A stretch of DNA of 64,000 nucleotides from Platycnemis pennipes (lineage: Eukaryota; Arthropoda; Insecta; Odonata; Platycnemididae), in NCBI GenBank assembly GCA_933228895.1, contig OW121854.1, positions 8,373,131 through 8,437,130 of the forward strand, written 5' to 3'. The notes under the pieces were generated by a model. The model worked only from the letters and a program-made list of their open reading frames with translations. It was not told the origin of the DNA and made no database searches. Position 1 is the first letter of the stretch. Each line of letters opens with the position of its first letter. The position numbers and the translations under genes were made by a program. Of the stretch, positions 57,601 through 63,821 are shown one piece after another.

Positions 57601-59842
57601 TTATTATCAATTGAATGGTTTTTGTCGTAATGTTTGGTGAATTATAAAACCAAACCGATGTAAAGGTTGGTTCTGAAATCGTCTGGGTTGTTTATGAATA
57701 GAATTTGTAGAATGCACTCGTAATCTAGGCACAGTATATCTATCAAAGAACGTGCATTCATGTTATGACAAAATGATGCAGACTCGAGAAAAAAAAATAA
57801 TTTTTTCCCTCACTAGCCTGCCAGACAATAGGGGTGCGTGGGATACACGAGGGCACAGCTTACATGAGTGAATGTGGTAATTCCCTAACTAAATAAATGC
57901 ATGAAAAAATCACTCACTAACCAACTAATTAACCAGAAAAAAATAGTTTGAAGATTCCTTTACACACGAACTACGTTAAAAATAATGTTAGAGCCCCGTT
58001 TAAAATTTGTAGTTGTTGAGCTAAACATAGAGAACGTACCATAATGATCAATTCGCTAATCACACAAAAACTTCTAAGTTTGTTATTCCACTGCACCAAC
58101 AAGCAACTGAGTGCAGACCCCTGTTGTGAGTGGGGTGCACACTGTGATGAAGGGTCAAGATAATCTTCTCCCGTTCTCCGAGAAGGGGTACCTACGGCAT
58201 CCTGAGAAGAAGTCCTTTATAACACACACCTTTTAGCTTAGGGCTAGCTTAGAGGCAATGCCGTTTTAACAGGTCGATCATTCATTTGCGTAGAAAAATA
58301 GCTTTTCAAGTCAGGAGTTTTAGTTTGCTAGTTATAAGAAGTTAATTCCACCTTGTAATGTGAACTAAGGAAGAACCAATAGTAGCTGATTGGCTACTAT
58401 TAATTAGCTAACTAGCAATGGCAGCACAATCTTAGAGTGAAGGCAAAGAAAAAAAAAGAAAATTCACTTCCTGAAAAGCCTGATTTAATGGCCAAAGTTT
58501 TGGAGAGATGTTTGAACAGGCAGAAGAGTTGAAAGGAGCACTGTTGGATTTTAATCCTTCTGGTAGAAAAAACCTGACATCTAGGTTTCCATTGATTCTC
58601 AGTGGAGAAACTTTTGGAATTTTCAGAAATTCAAACAGGTTAAAATGAAATTCTTGAAGCCAGCAAGCAGTACCCATCAAGATGAGAGCACTTTGAAGTC
58701 ACAGGACCCTGAAATAGACCATTTTATTAATGTGAACATCCATAAATACAAGGAAAGAGTTTGCTCTCTGTATAGTCACATAACTACTAAATATCAGGCC
58801 ATGCCCTTGGCAAAGTCACATTTCTGCAACTCTAATGCAGCACAGAATTGAAGCCTCCTAATTCAAAAATAATTTTATTTTTGTAATTTGCCCATTTAAT
58901 CGCCACTACCTGTGATAACCTTATAAGCTGCCTGTGCATGTGTACAATGGGCACGTGAATGTTAGAAATCAGGAGTAGTGTCCCTCATTGATGAGAGTAC
59001 ATTGATCAGGTACTGGAGAATTATCATATAAAATAAGTTTCTGGTGAAGAAATATCATAAAAGTGTCATATAATTACTAAATTTGAAGTGAAAACTTCAA
59101 AATTGTGAATGAGTTCAACCATTTACACCAGAATCTGGATTTTTTAGCATTTTATTGCTGTCTCCTGTGATAATGAAATCTATCTAAAATCTAATGGGAA
59201 ACATTTTCTTTTTTCATTTTATATATTGCATGAGAATGTATTGTTGCATTGCAATTAATATCTTGAATGGCTTGGCTTTCTTAACTCAGCAGAAAGAAAG
59301 TTATCATTTCTGGTGTGACAGCGGAGAGGCTGCATATATGATTTGAAATTCAGCAGTTCTCAGTCTGGTAGAATTATCTTATGCTCATGGAAGTGGTCAG
59401 CATTTGCATGGAATGTTGCATGTTGAAGAGGTCAATGAGCTGAGTCGGTAATGAATGATTTCATCGCTGGGAATGCTTGATATTGGCTTAATGATGAGAG
59501 ATTGGCTTGTCATCACTTTTTCACACCATTTGCATGAGTTGGTGAAAGGAAGCGTCTCTCATTCGTGTGGTGTGTGCTTTCGATGTAGCATCAGTGGAAG
59601 GTGCCTTATGGAAGCAATTTTTTGATCTCCTAATGAAATCCAGGTACATAAACTACTTTGCCACCAAGGGAAGTCCAACAGAGCACATTCTTGACTTGTG
59701 GGAGGCAAGAGGGGTTCAGGAGCAGTCCGCCCAACAGCCCGTTCATCAGTTACTCTCGGTGCTGAGGGCGATGGGCCGGCCGGACGCCGCTGCTCTGTTG
59801 GAGAGGAGCTCCACTGGAAACAGTAGCGGACCTTGGATCTGA
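21534..59842 (+). CDS. unc-5: Netrin receptor UNC5, 3' half (transmembrane helix to C-terminus), 10 exons
   Basis: Join of 21534-21683, 28406-28996, 31752-32159, 34474-34667, 45286-45612, 49306-49455, 52329-52574, 55017-55138, 56433-56534 and 59644-59842. All junctions are AG/GT and reading phases agree at each, giving about 828 codons with no internal stop. Domain order is single transmembrane helix, cytoplasmic linker, ZU5, UPA, death domain, which is diagnostic of UNC5. UNC5 proteins are plasma-membrane receptors for netrin that mediate axon repulsion and cell migration. Strongly recognisable pieces are LSPVV...CHHCAD in ZU5, TLGEETINTP at the ZU5/UPA border, EIPFVHVW and LHCSFALER in UPA, and PNSRGNDWRLLAQRL in the death domain. 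The extracellular Ig and TSP1 exons and the start codon are not in this window. The cytoplasmic part is longer than the vertebrate one mainly because of the low-complexity second exon. Several introns are large and TE-filled. Confidence 0.93.
22352..22890 (-). mobile_element. ~540-bp MITE, copy 3 (reverse orientation)
   Basis: This 539-bp copy begins AATGGGGTCGTTTACC and ends GTAAACGCCCCCATT, the reverse complement of copies 1 and 2. It is flanked by a short direct repeat (TCACA at the left, TCACA at the right if the element is trimmed by one base each end), a possible 5-bp target duplication. It lies inside the larger THAP-containing element. Confidence 0.75.
23960..25951 (-). CDS. Two-exon THAP zinc-finger protein (124 aa), probably TE-associated
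   Basis: Exon 1 (25951-25799) starts at MPTSCCVPRC; exon 2 (24181-23960) follows a GT-AG intron whose ends are donor GTATTT and acceptor TTTTAG. The junction reads SKRSK/VCEDHF in phase. The product has the whole THAP C2CH signature: CCVPRC near the N-terminus, KVSVFNIP, KWIRSI, then CEDHF, and an AVPTLF-type box TVPSLFPNCP. THAP domains bind DNA and occur in P-element/THAP9-type transposases and in host regulators. An AATAAA in minus orientation (23779-23784) lies about 175 nt past the stop. The protein ends soon after the THAP box at VIPGKY, with no transposase core, so it is either a THAP-only protein or the N-terminal remnant of a transposase. It sits antisense inside an unc-5 intron and inside a larger repeat (see 21950-26786). 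Confidence 0.75.
24833..25390 (-). mobile_element. CR1-like LINE 3' end with TCTACAT tail
   Basis: The minus strand encodes VRYILRTPAYYARFDEINKI then REIECRTDRF, a CR1-type extreme C-terminus. A 3' UTR follows and a terminal module CTGCCACGCACCCTCGCGG...GCAGGGTATTAAG ends near 24833. An inverted copy of the terminal module lies at 25303-25360, at the element's upstream end, followed by TAGATGTAGATGTA. Confidence 0.65.
27137..28220. repeat. Inverted purine/pyrimidine-rich arms around a Penelope remnant
   Basis: The left arm (27137-27232: GAGGAGTGGGGGAAGGACTC, then GATGGGAGCGAGAGGGGTGG) is the reverse complement, with small differences, of the right arm (28120-28220: CCACCCCCCTCGCTCCCATC ... 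GAGTCCTTCCCCCACTCCTC). Penelope-like elements often carry LTR-like repeats in inverted arrangement, so this may be such a structure. Confidence 0.6.
27800..28100 (-). pseudogene. Penelope-like GIY-YIG fragment, second copy, frameshifted
   Basis: The minus strand gives YVGQRGRKFKTRIKEHELSV and, after a frame change near 28020, LAKHLLETGHKSDFNVKILH and LSYLEIVEILKH. This is the C-terminal part of a Penelope-like GIY-YIG endonuclease. Upstream coding is replaced by a purine-rich repeat. It lies between inverted arms (27137-27232 and 28120-28220). Confidence 0.75.
28406..28996 (+). CDS. unc-5: unc-5 exon: low-complexity cytoplasmic linker
   Basis: The acceptor is GTGTTGCAG ending at 28405 and the donor GTAAGT starts at 28997. 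The 591-nt exon encodes the juxtamembrane cytoplasmic linker, starting DYQPEYFPDQ followed by IPLQPDLT, which resembles the IQPDLS stretch after the membrane in vertebrate UNC5. It then runs through proline runs, a Ser/Thr/Ala-rich stretch, an alanine run, a YDVP motif (28705-28716), a second proline-rich block, a Glu/Gly-rich block and a final Ser-rich tail. The exon is extremely GC-rich. Large ORFs on the opposite strand here are by-products of that composition. This linker is the most lineage-variable part of UNC5 proteins. Confidence 0.85.
29331..29455 (+). pseudogene. 5S rRNA-like sequence (pseudogene or 5S-derived SINE)
   Basis: GCCACGTTGATACACTGGGT, ATCACCGAAGTTAAGCAAC and GGTTGGATGGGT follow the order and spacing of metazoan 5S rRNA, including the internal-promoter box A (GAAGTTAAGCAAC) and box C region. 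The 3' third is altered (CCCCCCGTCCAGACCTC instead of the normal helix partner) and the acceptor-like helix I does not close. A working 5S gene is unlikely; a 5S-derived SINE head or a pseudogene fits better. Confidence 0.7.
30050..30420 (-). mobile_element. Highly decayed RTE-like fragment
   Basis: The minus strand gives broken words such as YDSETWSLMKKEER followed by RCESGERWRI, similar in order to the YGAETWALRKEDENR ... AFEMWVWRRM block of the RTE copy at 52805. Many stops. Weak call based on short matches. Confidence 0.4.
31752..32159 (+). CDS. unc-5: unc-5 exon: end of linker and first part of ZU5 domain
   Basis: The acceptor is GCTATCAG ending at 31751 and the donor GTGAGA starts at 32160. 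The 408-nt exon joins the previous exon by completing a serine codon. Its first half is Pro/Arg/Ser-rich linker. The second half opens the ZU5 domain: GRICLPESGVTLCIPEGAV corresponds to the vertebrate GGRLMIPNTGISLLIPPDAIP segment, followed by ELWVAVLRDDGDRPRLP, the beta-strand before the ZU5 core. ZU5 domains in UNC5 and ankyrins pack against UPA and the death domain to keep the receptor closed until ligand binding. Confidence 0.85.
32938..33040 (-). repeat. Fragment of the ACCGGTTTCG family
   Basis: GGTGGAATA ... TGGCAATTTTCCACAAGAA and TTGACCGGTTTCGGTGTACA match the outer and inner parts of the palindrome at 12461-12604. On the minus strand it contains GGTGTTGTACACC (a 5-bp stem with TGT loop) followed directly by GAAACCGGTCA. 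Confidence 0.55.
34474..34667 (+). CDS. unc-5: unc-5 exon: ZU5 core
   Basis: The acceptor is ATATTTTGCAG ending at 34473 and the donor GTATGT starts at 34668. The exon completes a Glu codon and encodes EGMTQLSPVVAWGA, then KPIILSCHHCADL and a Trp-rich tail ending TPQWQ. This matches the vertebrate ZU5 run LLSPIVSCGPPG, RPVILAMDHCGE and SWEDV. It ends in phase 0 and is followed by the largest unc-5 intron in the window (10.6 kb), which contains the hAT transposon. Confidence 0.88.
35160..35660. other. GC-rich, C/T-rich patch in unc-5 intron
   Basis: A patch of higher GC in the AT-rich intron before the hAT element, rich in CTCC and TCCTCG words. No open frame or splice-consistent exon was found. 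It could be a retroelement fragment. Confidence 0.25.
37725..40089 (-). pseudogene. hAT transposase (BED zinc finger plus hAT C-terminal dimerization domain), lightly damaged
   Basis: Exons run 40089-39587, 39291-38903 and 38805-37725 on the minus strand, with donors GTAAGT and GTAAAT and matching AG acceptors. The N-terminus has a BED finger (VCKACNKK ... LIRHLATHH). The core shows TTDGWTS and VADNAKN, consistent with the first two hAT catalytic aspartates. The C-terminus is the classic dimerization block (YLAIPASQVASERLFSTAG). Two lesions are visible: a one-base loss in an A run near 39772-39780 that shifts the frame inside exon 1, and an in-frame TAG at 38193-38195. Apart from these the frame is open, suggesting recent decay, or possibly assembly error at the homopolymer. 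A domesticated ZBED-type host gene is less likely because intact TIRs and the duplication flank it. Confidence 0.88.
41070..41290. mobile_element. Second copy of the CGCTTTACAC MITE family
   Basis: The stretch from CAGCTTTACACGATACAATT to GTGTAAAGCGGCCA is colinear with 43080-43293 and shares GAATGACTGTACGG and ATACAAGCGTTTGTAC words. More decayed relatives occur at about 41524-41690 and 44225-44310, all inside the hAT element. Confidence 0.6.
42042..43636. mobile_element. 1.6-kb TIR element nested in the hAT transposon
   Basis: The left end CCAGCTAGCACGAAGTGT and right end ACATTGTGCTAGCTGG are inverted repeats, followed on both sides by GTGGCTTAC-like subterminal sequence. No transposase frame is present, so it is non-autonomous. 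The target duplication is unclear. It contains the small MITE at 43080-43293. Confidence 0.6.
43080..43293. mobile_element. 214-bp PIF/Harbinger-like MITE (TTA duplication)
   Basis: Ends CGGCCGCTTTACAC and TGTAAAGCGACCT are inverted repeats, each next to TTA, a 3-bp target duplication of the TWA type used by PIF/Harbinger elements. The inside carries repeated words ACAATTT, CGCTTGTA and ATACAAGCGTTTGTAC in inverted arrangement. Confidence 0.65.
45286..45612 (+). CDS. unc-5: unc-5 exon: ZU5 end and UPA start
   Basis: I chose the acceptor AG at 45284-45285 because it alone gives phase 0 with the preceding exon; the nearby AG at 45291-45292 would break the frame. The donor GTGCGT starts at 45613. 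The 109 codons read KLATLGEETINTPVFTQLEV at the start, matching the vertebrate VLHLGEE...YYCQLE stretch. They continue with YVLAGET and then VKRLRLAAFASVP and IRVYVLEDTKAALQ, which match AAKRLKLLLFAPV and IRVYCLHDTHDALK of UPA. An insertion of about 30 residues rich in Pro, Asn and Gly sits between the two, absent from vertebrate UNC5. Confidence 0.92.
45742..47232. mobile_element. Probable non-autonomous pogo/Tigger-like element
   Basis: The left end reads TATGCACAGTGGAACCACGG and the right end, about 1.5 kb away, reads GTTGCACTGTGTATG, an inverted CACAGTG flanked by TATG on both sides. CAGTG-type ends next to TA are typical of pogo/Tigger elements. GCGAGA and CTATAGCGAG words near both ends support inverted termini. 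No transposase frame remains. Confidence 0.4.
48208..48812 (-). mobile_element. RTE-like LINE 3' fragment, copy 3
   Basis: Minus-strand sequence reads EEFCYLGSRVTSDGRSKREI, RTHFIRTYIWSILLYGREVW, LEAFEMWCYRRMMKIK and RLADRRIEWRAASNQS. The left end has CATCATCATCATTGGTCAAC, the same 3' terminus as copies 1 and 2. It lies in the unc-5 intron 45613-49305. Confidence 0.8.
49306..49455 (+). CDS. unc-5: unc-5 exon: UPA domain, middle
   Basis: The acceptor is ATACTCAG ending at 49305 and the donor GTATGC starts at 49456; it is exactly 50 codons in phase 0. It encodes GVILMEKRLGGVLLD, then MSFEDGAGSLCISMEEV and WKSKPLADFQ. These correspond to VVQLEKQLGGQLIQEP, LHFKDSYHNLRLSIHDV and WKSKLLVSYQ in vertebrate UNC5, so this is the central UPA segment. 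Confidence 0.9.
50426..50714. mobile_element. 289-bp MITE with TTAA target sites (piggyBac-like)
   Basis: The ends CCCATTTGCTTCCT and AGGATGCGAATGGA are imperfect inverted repeats, each bordered by TTAA (50422-50425 and 50715-50718). TTAA duplication is characteristic of piggyBac-type insertion. Internal direct repeats of ACTGGTACGCA are present. It is noncoding and lies in the unc-5 intron before 52329. Confidence 0.6.
50807..52200 (+). mobile_element. Decayed Copia LTR retrotransposon (LTR pieces and pol 3' end)
   Basis: A direct repeat beginning TTGAATATTTTTGGGTAAT and running about 95 bp to CCTGTTCCATGT occurs at 50807-50905 and again at 52043-52142, as expected of two LTRs. Just before the second copy, the plus strand encodes YLPNSEMLADVLTKSLPAPS then HKKFIVGIGLC and stop (51930-52020), the Copia RNase H C-terminus. 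A polypurine tract CAGGGAGAGAG adjoins the second LTR. The internal region has lost nearly all coding sequence. Confidence 0.75.
52329..52574 (+). CDS. unc-5: unc-5 exon: UPA domain, C-terminal part
   Basis: The acceptor is TTTATTTCAG ending at 52328 and the donor GTAGGA starts at 52575; 82 codons, phase 0. It opens with EIPFVHVWGSTHNHLHCSF followed by ALERHE, nearly colinear with the vertebrate EIPFYHIWNGTQRYLHCTF and TLER. It then carries a Pro/Ser-rich insertion and a strand LTLRISTDLKSG corresponding to FSINFNITKDT. Other ORFs overlapping this stretch are in wrong frames. Confidence 0.92.
52805..54610 (-). pseudogene. RTE-like LINE reverse transcriptase, near-complete RT, broken
   Basis: The minus strand carries an RT domain in order: KWKTVPCIKDRRGDLRIEPE, MKAGKAVGVDNIPAELLK, MISLVSHAAKVVLRIINRR, QFGFRKWKATRDAI, VCFVDFEKAFDRVRWDKLME (first catalytic Asp), GRGVRQGCSLSP, VRFADDQALVS (FADD catalytic pair, about 53530-53562), then FSYLGSLLEEKGYSS, LYGAETWALRKEDENRL and VAFEMWVWRRMEKLKWVER. 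Lesions include an in-frame TAA at about 54060 and a frameshift at an A run near 53510. The endonuclease domain is missing. It is a different subfamily from the three short copies. It fills the unc-5 intron 52575-55016. Confidence 0.85.
55017..55138 (+). CDS. unc-5: unc-5 exon: UPA to death-domain linker
   Basis: The acceptor is TTGCATTTCAG ending at 55016 and the donor GTAATT starts at 55139. The 122-nt exon reads ATQSSGTTPVSPLTPR, then a Thr/Ser-rich stretch ending LEPGF, and its last two bases form the first two bases of an Arg codon. It is low in conservation. The call rests on splice signals, an open frame, correct phase on both sides and its position between UPA and death-domain exons. 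It plays the role of the flexible tether before the death domain. Confidence 0.75.
55260..56370 (-). pseudogene. Decayed mariner transposase
   Basis: Reading the minus strand, pieces of a mariner transposase appear in order: the N-terminal helix-turn-helix part (VKNWYNEFNHGRHSLLDE), TGDETWIYAHELK with the first catalytic Asp, LHHDNASYHASAQTKEF with the second, and SPDLAPNDFF with the third. The spacing between the last two Asp is 34 residues, the DD34D signature of mariners. Several stops and frameshifts break it, including a TAA right after NDFF. It lies in the unc-5 intron between 55138 and 56433. I could not delimit clean terminal repeats. Confidence 0.82.
56433..56534 (+). CDS. unc-5: unc-5 exon: death domain, first half
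   Basis: The acceptor is TCCTGTACAG ending at 56432 and the donor GTAATG starts at 56535. The exon encodes RLERSLKRQLCQCLDPP and then PNSRGNDWRLLAQRLGVD. This is an almost exact match to the UNC5 death-domain opening (IRQKI..SLD.P...G.DWR.LAQKL..D). Intron phase (two bases carried over) matches the final exon. Confidence 0.95.
56912..56954. repeat. Perfect-arm hairpin GACTAGAG...CTCTAGTC
   Basis: GACTAGAGATTCAACGC is followed nine bases later by GCGTTGAACCTCTAGTC, giving 17-base arms with one mismatch. The right arm recurs in the duplicated copy near 57550. Confidence 0.6.
57319..57479. mobile_element. tRNA-like unit with inverted repeats and flanking direct repeat
   Basis: TTCCACAGAGAAA (57356-57368) and TTTCTCTGTGGAA (57456-57468) are a perfect 13-bp inverted repeat around the tRNA-like core. 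AATGGACCAAC occurs at both 57308-57318 and 57480-57490, compatible with an 11-bp target duplication of a retroposed unit. Confidence 0.5.
57375..57446 (+). tRNA. tRNA-like sequence (loop triplet GGA), probably a tRNA-derived element
   Basis: The sequence folds as acceptor (57375-57381 with 57439-57445, three G-U pairs), D arm with box A TAGCTCAACTGGTAGAGCA, anticodon stem CCTGG/TCAGG around loop CCGGAAA, short variable region, and T arm CCAGG-TTCGAGT-CCTGG with box B GGTTCGAGTCC. The anticodon would be GGA (Ser), but position 33 is C instead of the invariant U and the long variable arm of tRNA-Ser is absent. A functional serine tRNA is therefore unlikely. It is framed by 13-bp inverted repeats and 11-bp direct repeats, which suggests a mobile tRNA-derived unit. 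Confidence 0.55.
59644..59842 (+). CDS. unc-5: unc-5 terminal exon: death domain, second half, and stop
   Basis: The acceptor is GAAATCCAG ending at 59643. The exon reads YINYFATKGSPTEHILDLWE, matching the UNC5 death-domain helix YLNYFATKASPT.VILDLWE, then LSVLRAMGRPDAAALLE and a short tail ending GPWI before TGA at 59840-59842. The death domain of UNC5 takes part in netrin-dependent and dependence-receptor signalling. The open frame upstream of the acceptor (from about 59567) is intronic. Confidence 0.94.
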
Positions 59843-62800
59843 AGGGAGAGGGGAATGCCGAATGGATCCTCTTCAGTTCAAAACTGACCAATTGGTGCTG
59901 GAAAAAGTCTTACCTGCAAGCTCACCACTCAATGACTCACTTACTCACTCATGTGAAAGCAAACCAATGAACAATCGAGTAACATTGAAATGGTGGAAGC
60001 TTAGAATGTGATTTTGAGGAAGCTATTGCTGAAATTGGACGTAATCGAGCGAGATAATGTTCAGCAGTCTTCTGTAACCTTGTACAGAGATATGATGTGG
60101 AGGACCTTTATGTATTGGAGTGTGGTGGACCCAAGTGTGTTTAGAGTTTCACTGATAGTGAAGTATGTTTTTCAGAAGAAAATGAGCGGGACTTTTCTGC
60201 TGCTCAGCTTGGAGACATTTTGTATTCTGACTCGAGAGTACAAACGGAGATGAATTTCTTTACTGGAGATGTTTTTGTGAAAGCTGTTATTTTTGATGGC
60301 TTGATGGAAAAAAGTGTGCATAAGTTGATATATATAGGTTTGTTGTTGAAAGATAATACAGCTTCATAGATTCAGAAAGTGAAGACAACTCAAAGTATAG
60401 ATTAATCTTAAAGTTTTATAAGAATATATGTACTCAATAGATTGGTGTTCTTTGATTTGTTTAATAAGAGAGTTATAAGAAATTGTTTTCCTGCTTAATG
60501 CAGTAGTGTTGAGAGAATGAAAGTGAAAAGAAAACAGAGGTGACTTAAGAGATACCTCCAATAATGAAAATTACCATAATTTTGTAAAATTGCTTTAATT
60601 TTTGCACTCATCGGTGACAAAGTATTTAATGGCTTACTTGAGAAATTTTTAAGTAACTTCTGTACATTGTAGTTTTTTGTGGTGAGTCAAAACCATGGAA
60701 AAGTTTTCCTTGCCATCACGTGTGGCTAATCGAATAGGGATCTTGGTCGCTAAACTGCTTCTATATGCATGAACAGTTGTTTAGAGAAAGAACTCATTCT
60801 TGTTTGTATTTTATTTGCAAAAGTTTTGCATTCTGTTTGTTTCACAAGAAAGGATGAATGTCAACGCAGTTATTTGCAGTTTCACTTGAGTGCCACATGC
60901 TAATTTGCGACTGGTGGCCTTGATGTGGTGATGTCTTTCATGAAATATGAGAATAGATTTTATAGAAAGTGATGCCAGGGAGAGGAAAACTTAAGCCTAT
61001 GTTAAAAGACATAGCACCTATTGAAGCCCAAGAAAATGGGTAAAATTATTGACATACCCATTGTAGGCAGCCATGAACAGAGTCTGTTAGAAAAAGATTA
61101 CTACCTGAATGGAAAATAAGTTTTGAAATGGTTGAAAACTTCGATATTGAAATAGATTTGGAGAACCTAATAACCAAGTTGAGTTGTTTTGTAACCCTTT
61201 CATGATTGTGAAATATATAGTTGAAAACAAATTTTTGTAGAAACTGCCTTTGATTACTTGCATGCTGAAAGTTTTTTGTGTTACTTTTCAGAAATTATCT
61301 CTTAAGTACTATTTTCATTAATTTTTTCCTATTTGTTTTGAATCTGACTTTCAAATCAGAAGTTTGAATCCTTTGACCACATCCAATTTCAGTGGTTCTG
61401 ATTGGTAATACATGTAAATTATTTCAAATAGGACTTTTAAATTTACTTGACACTTTAGCTGGGAGCAGTTTTTTCTACCAATACATAAATTGGTTGAATG
61501 CTAAGGATACATGCTTCGTGTCCTCAGATTTACTCATCCTTAATACCAGTAGGTAGCCCACTTGGAATTTAATATTTAACATGTTGTATTTGATGGTGTT
61601 TAAATGCAACCTACCTCTCTGTTCGGGCACACATTTCACGATATGTACCTGTTTTAAAAATACACCATGGGTCATAGTTGGGAACACTACCAAAATAATT
61701 TAACTGATTAAAGTAAAAGTTTATCTCTGTAAAACTCTGTAACTAGTTAAAGTTAAAAGTTACTTCTCCAAAAAAGTAACTGATTGAAGTTAAAAAAAAG
61801 TAACTTTTACGTTTAAAGTTACTTCATTAGGTACATTGGCGAATCGGATTCTGTGGGAATAGAGGCGTTGATTGTTTTTTGTTTTGACAAACAAATCAAA
61901 CACTGAAAACTGTCATTGTGGTTTCTTCCATCCATATCCATTTGTTTAAAAATATTTGAAATACTCGGTCACAACTGAGGAATTTTAAAAGTAAAAACTG
62001 ATGCAATATTTGATTAACCAAGTGTCAATAACTGAAGGACTACGAATTTTATCCACTCTTCGAAAAAGATTGAGGTCTGCTCTTTGTAGAAGGAAGCAGT
62101 TAAGGGATTGACCTGAAACGCAACAGTCACAGTCAACCCTCGACATCGCTACCGACTGACCGAATGAGTTGCAGGATGCAGTTTATCTGCATAATGATGT
62201 GTTTCAGGTTTCAGGGTGAGTTGAGATCAAACGAGAGCCCAGTCCGAAACGTGTGCTTCTAGCGCGAAGCATACTACAATGCTTGCTTCCAGATGGAGGG
62301 GGGTATCGTCGGAAACACCCGAAGTACATCCAAACGCGAAGCACTGTGGGAGAAGCATGCTACGAAGGCAGAGTTGCCCTCTATCGTGTTTCACTGTACC
62401 TAGTGGTTTTTTTATGTTGCCACTACTGCTTAACGTCGCTCCTAACCATAGACTGTCGGAATATCATTGAGGTATACCTCAATGCTGAATATGAAGTATT
62501 CTTTCCCAAGCATGCTTTATTGTATGTCAGCCATACGTCATCACCAAGAATGCTTTGCCAAAACATACTTGGTTTTCGGATACGGCTGAGATGTCTCGAG
62601 GTTGTGCCTCTGCAAGTTGAAAACAGGGCATGAGGAGGATGGACATAATTTGAGGCAACTCAACGAGGCGATATGATGTGTTTCCACGTGCTTATGCATA
62701 TAACATCCTATAATATATTTGTGTCAGGTGTGGCCTACACACACAGGACAATCAGATGAAACAAGTCACTTCCAAAATTTCATGAGTTAATACAAGGTGC

Positions 62801-63269
62801 TTCATACTTGTTTTACCTTGTGTAATCTGTTTTTTCCCCCATGGCCAAAACCTCCCCATTTCCATATTCAAGCCTATTCCCACTAAGAACTGGCTGACTC
62901 AGTCTCCTGCTTATTATTCTGACAAAAACCTTTTCAGGTCAAACTATTCATCCTCTAGTCTGCTGAAACATCTGTTATCCTATTTTCAGTGATTTGACAT
63001 CAAAGGGATATTTATAATGTCCTGTAGCCAAACTCCTTATTCCCCATATTTTAGGAATCTGTGCATTAAATCCCTACTTTCCACTTTACCCCAATCAGTT
63101 TAGCAATTACCACACTAAGGTATTATTTATCTGCTTCTCTCACTTTCATGCCCCAACAACACTCTCCGAATCTTGCAATCTAGTTATCCTGAACCATGCT
63201 GTCATTGTTTGTCTCAATTTATTTTTTTCAGCATGCTGTCTAGGCATGATATTACAATAGAATTTATAA
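59843..63269 (+). other. unc-5 3' UTR and AT-rich downstream flank
   Basis: No coding sequence can be supported here. The proximal part must contain the unc-5 3' UTR. I saw no clear AATAAA in the first few kilobases; an AATAAA is at 63882-63887, so the true polyadenylation site is undetermined. A stretch at about 61680-61830 contains repeated AAAGTTA / TAACTT-type words (degenerate inverted repeats) and looks like a decayed TE. The 126-codon open frame at 62253-62633 has no recognisable domain and I do not call it a gene. Confidence 0.4.
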
Positions 63270-63821
63270 AGCCCGAATCACACGATCATCTTTCTCGTCC
63301 CTTTAAAGGGATCATTTAAGCTATAGCTTTCAGGGACCGCAAAAATGATAGCTCAAGCTATCATTACGCCGCTCACACGATCATTGTTACCATCCCCTCT
63401 TCTCTAATTCCATAACTTTTGTGTAATTATTTCGTCGTCAACAACAACAAAACGTAAATAAACATTATCTTGATATCTGTGAATATTGGAATGGTGGTCA
63501 AGTCCCAAGGAATACATAGGTATGGCATTAATCCTATTTACTAAAATTTGTGGAGGAATACATTTCTGCTCGCCGATATTATCTTTTAATACGGTATAAA
63601 CTACTTCGCTCTTCCCGAGCGTGCGCTCCGATTGGCTAGATGACGGAAGCACCTAAGGCCCGAGGGACGGAAAAAAGGACGTGCTCAAATGACGAAAAAA
63701 GGGATAGCGATCCCTATCATTGCCGTTATCCGTGAAGTGATCAAGTCAGACGATCATTTTTAAGCTATCATTTGAGCTATCCGTGAAAAGGGACGTAAAA
63801 AATGGTCATGTGATTCAGGCT
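63270..63821. mobile_element. 552-bp MITE with TAA duplication (PIF/Harbinger-like)
   Basis: Left end AGCCCGAATCACACGATCAT and right end ATGGTCATGTGATTCAGGCT are inverted repeats; TAA flanks both (63267-63269 and 63822-63824). Further inverted copies of AAGCTATCATTTGAGCTAT-type sequence lie inside. No transposase. The minus-strand 82-codon frame within it is not considered a gene. Confidence 0.75.

Larger units (their letters stand above)
56930..57720 (+). repeat. Diverged direct duplication flanking the tRNA-like unit
   Basis: CGTTGAACCTCTA ... CAATYGAATGGTTT ... GAAATCGTCTGGGT/GTAATCGTCTGGGT ... appears at 56938-57090 and again at 57558-57720, with the tRNA-like unit between. The copies differ by several indels. 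Confidence 0.5.

Noticed and set aside
59567..59643. Extension of the last unc-5 exon upstream as a separate ORF start
   Set aside because: A consensus acceptor at 59642-59643 and the required one-base carry-over fix the exon start at 59644.
62253..62633. 126-codon open frame downstream of unc-5
   Set aside because: No recognisable domain or splice context; Leu/Val/Cys-rich translation looks accidental.
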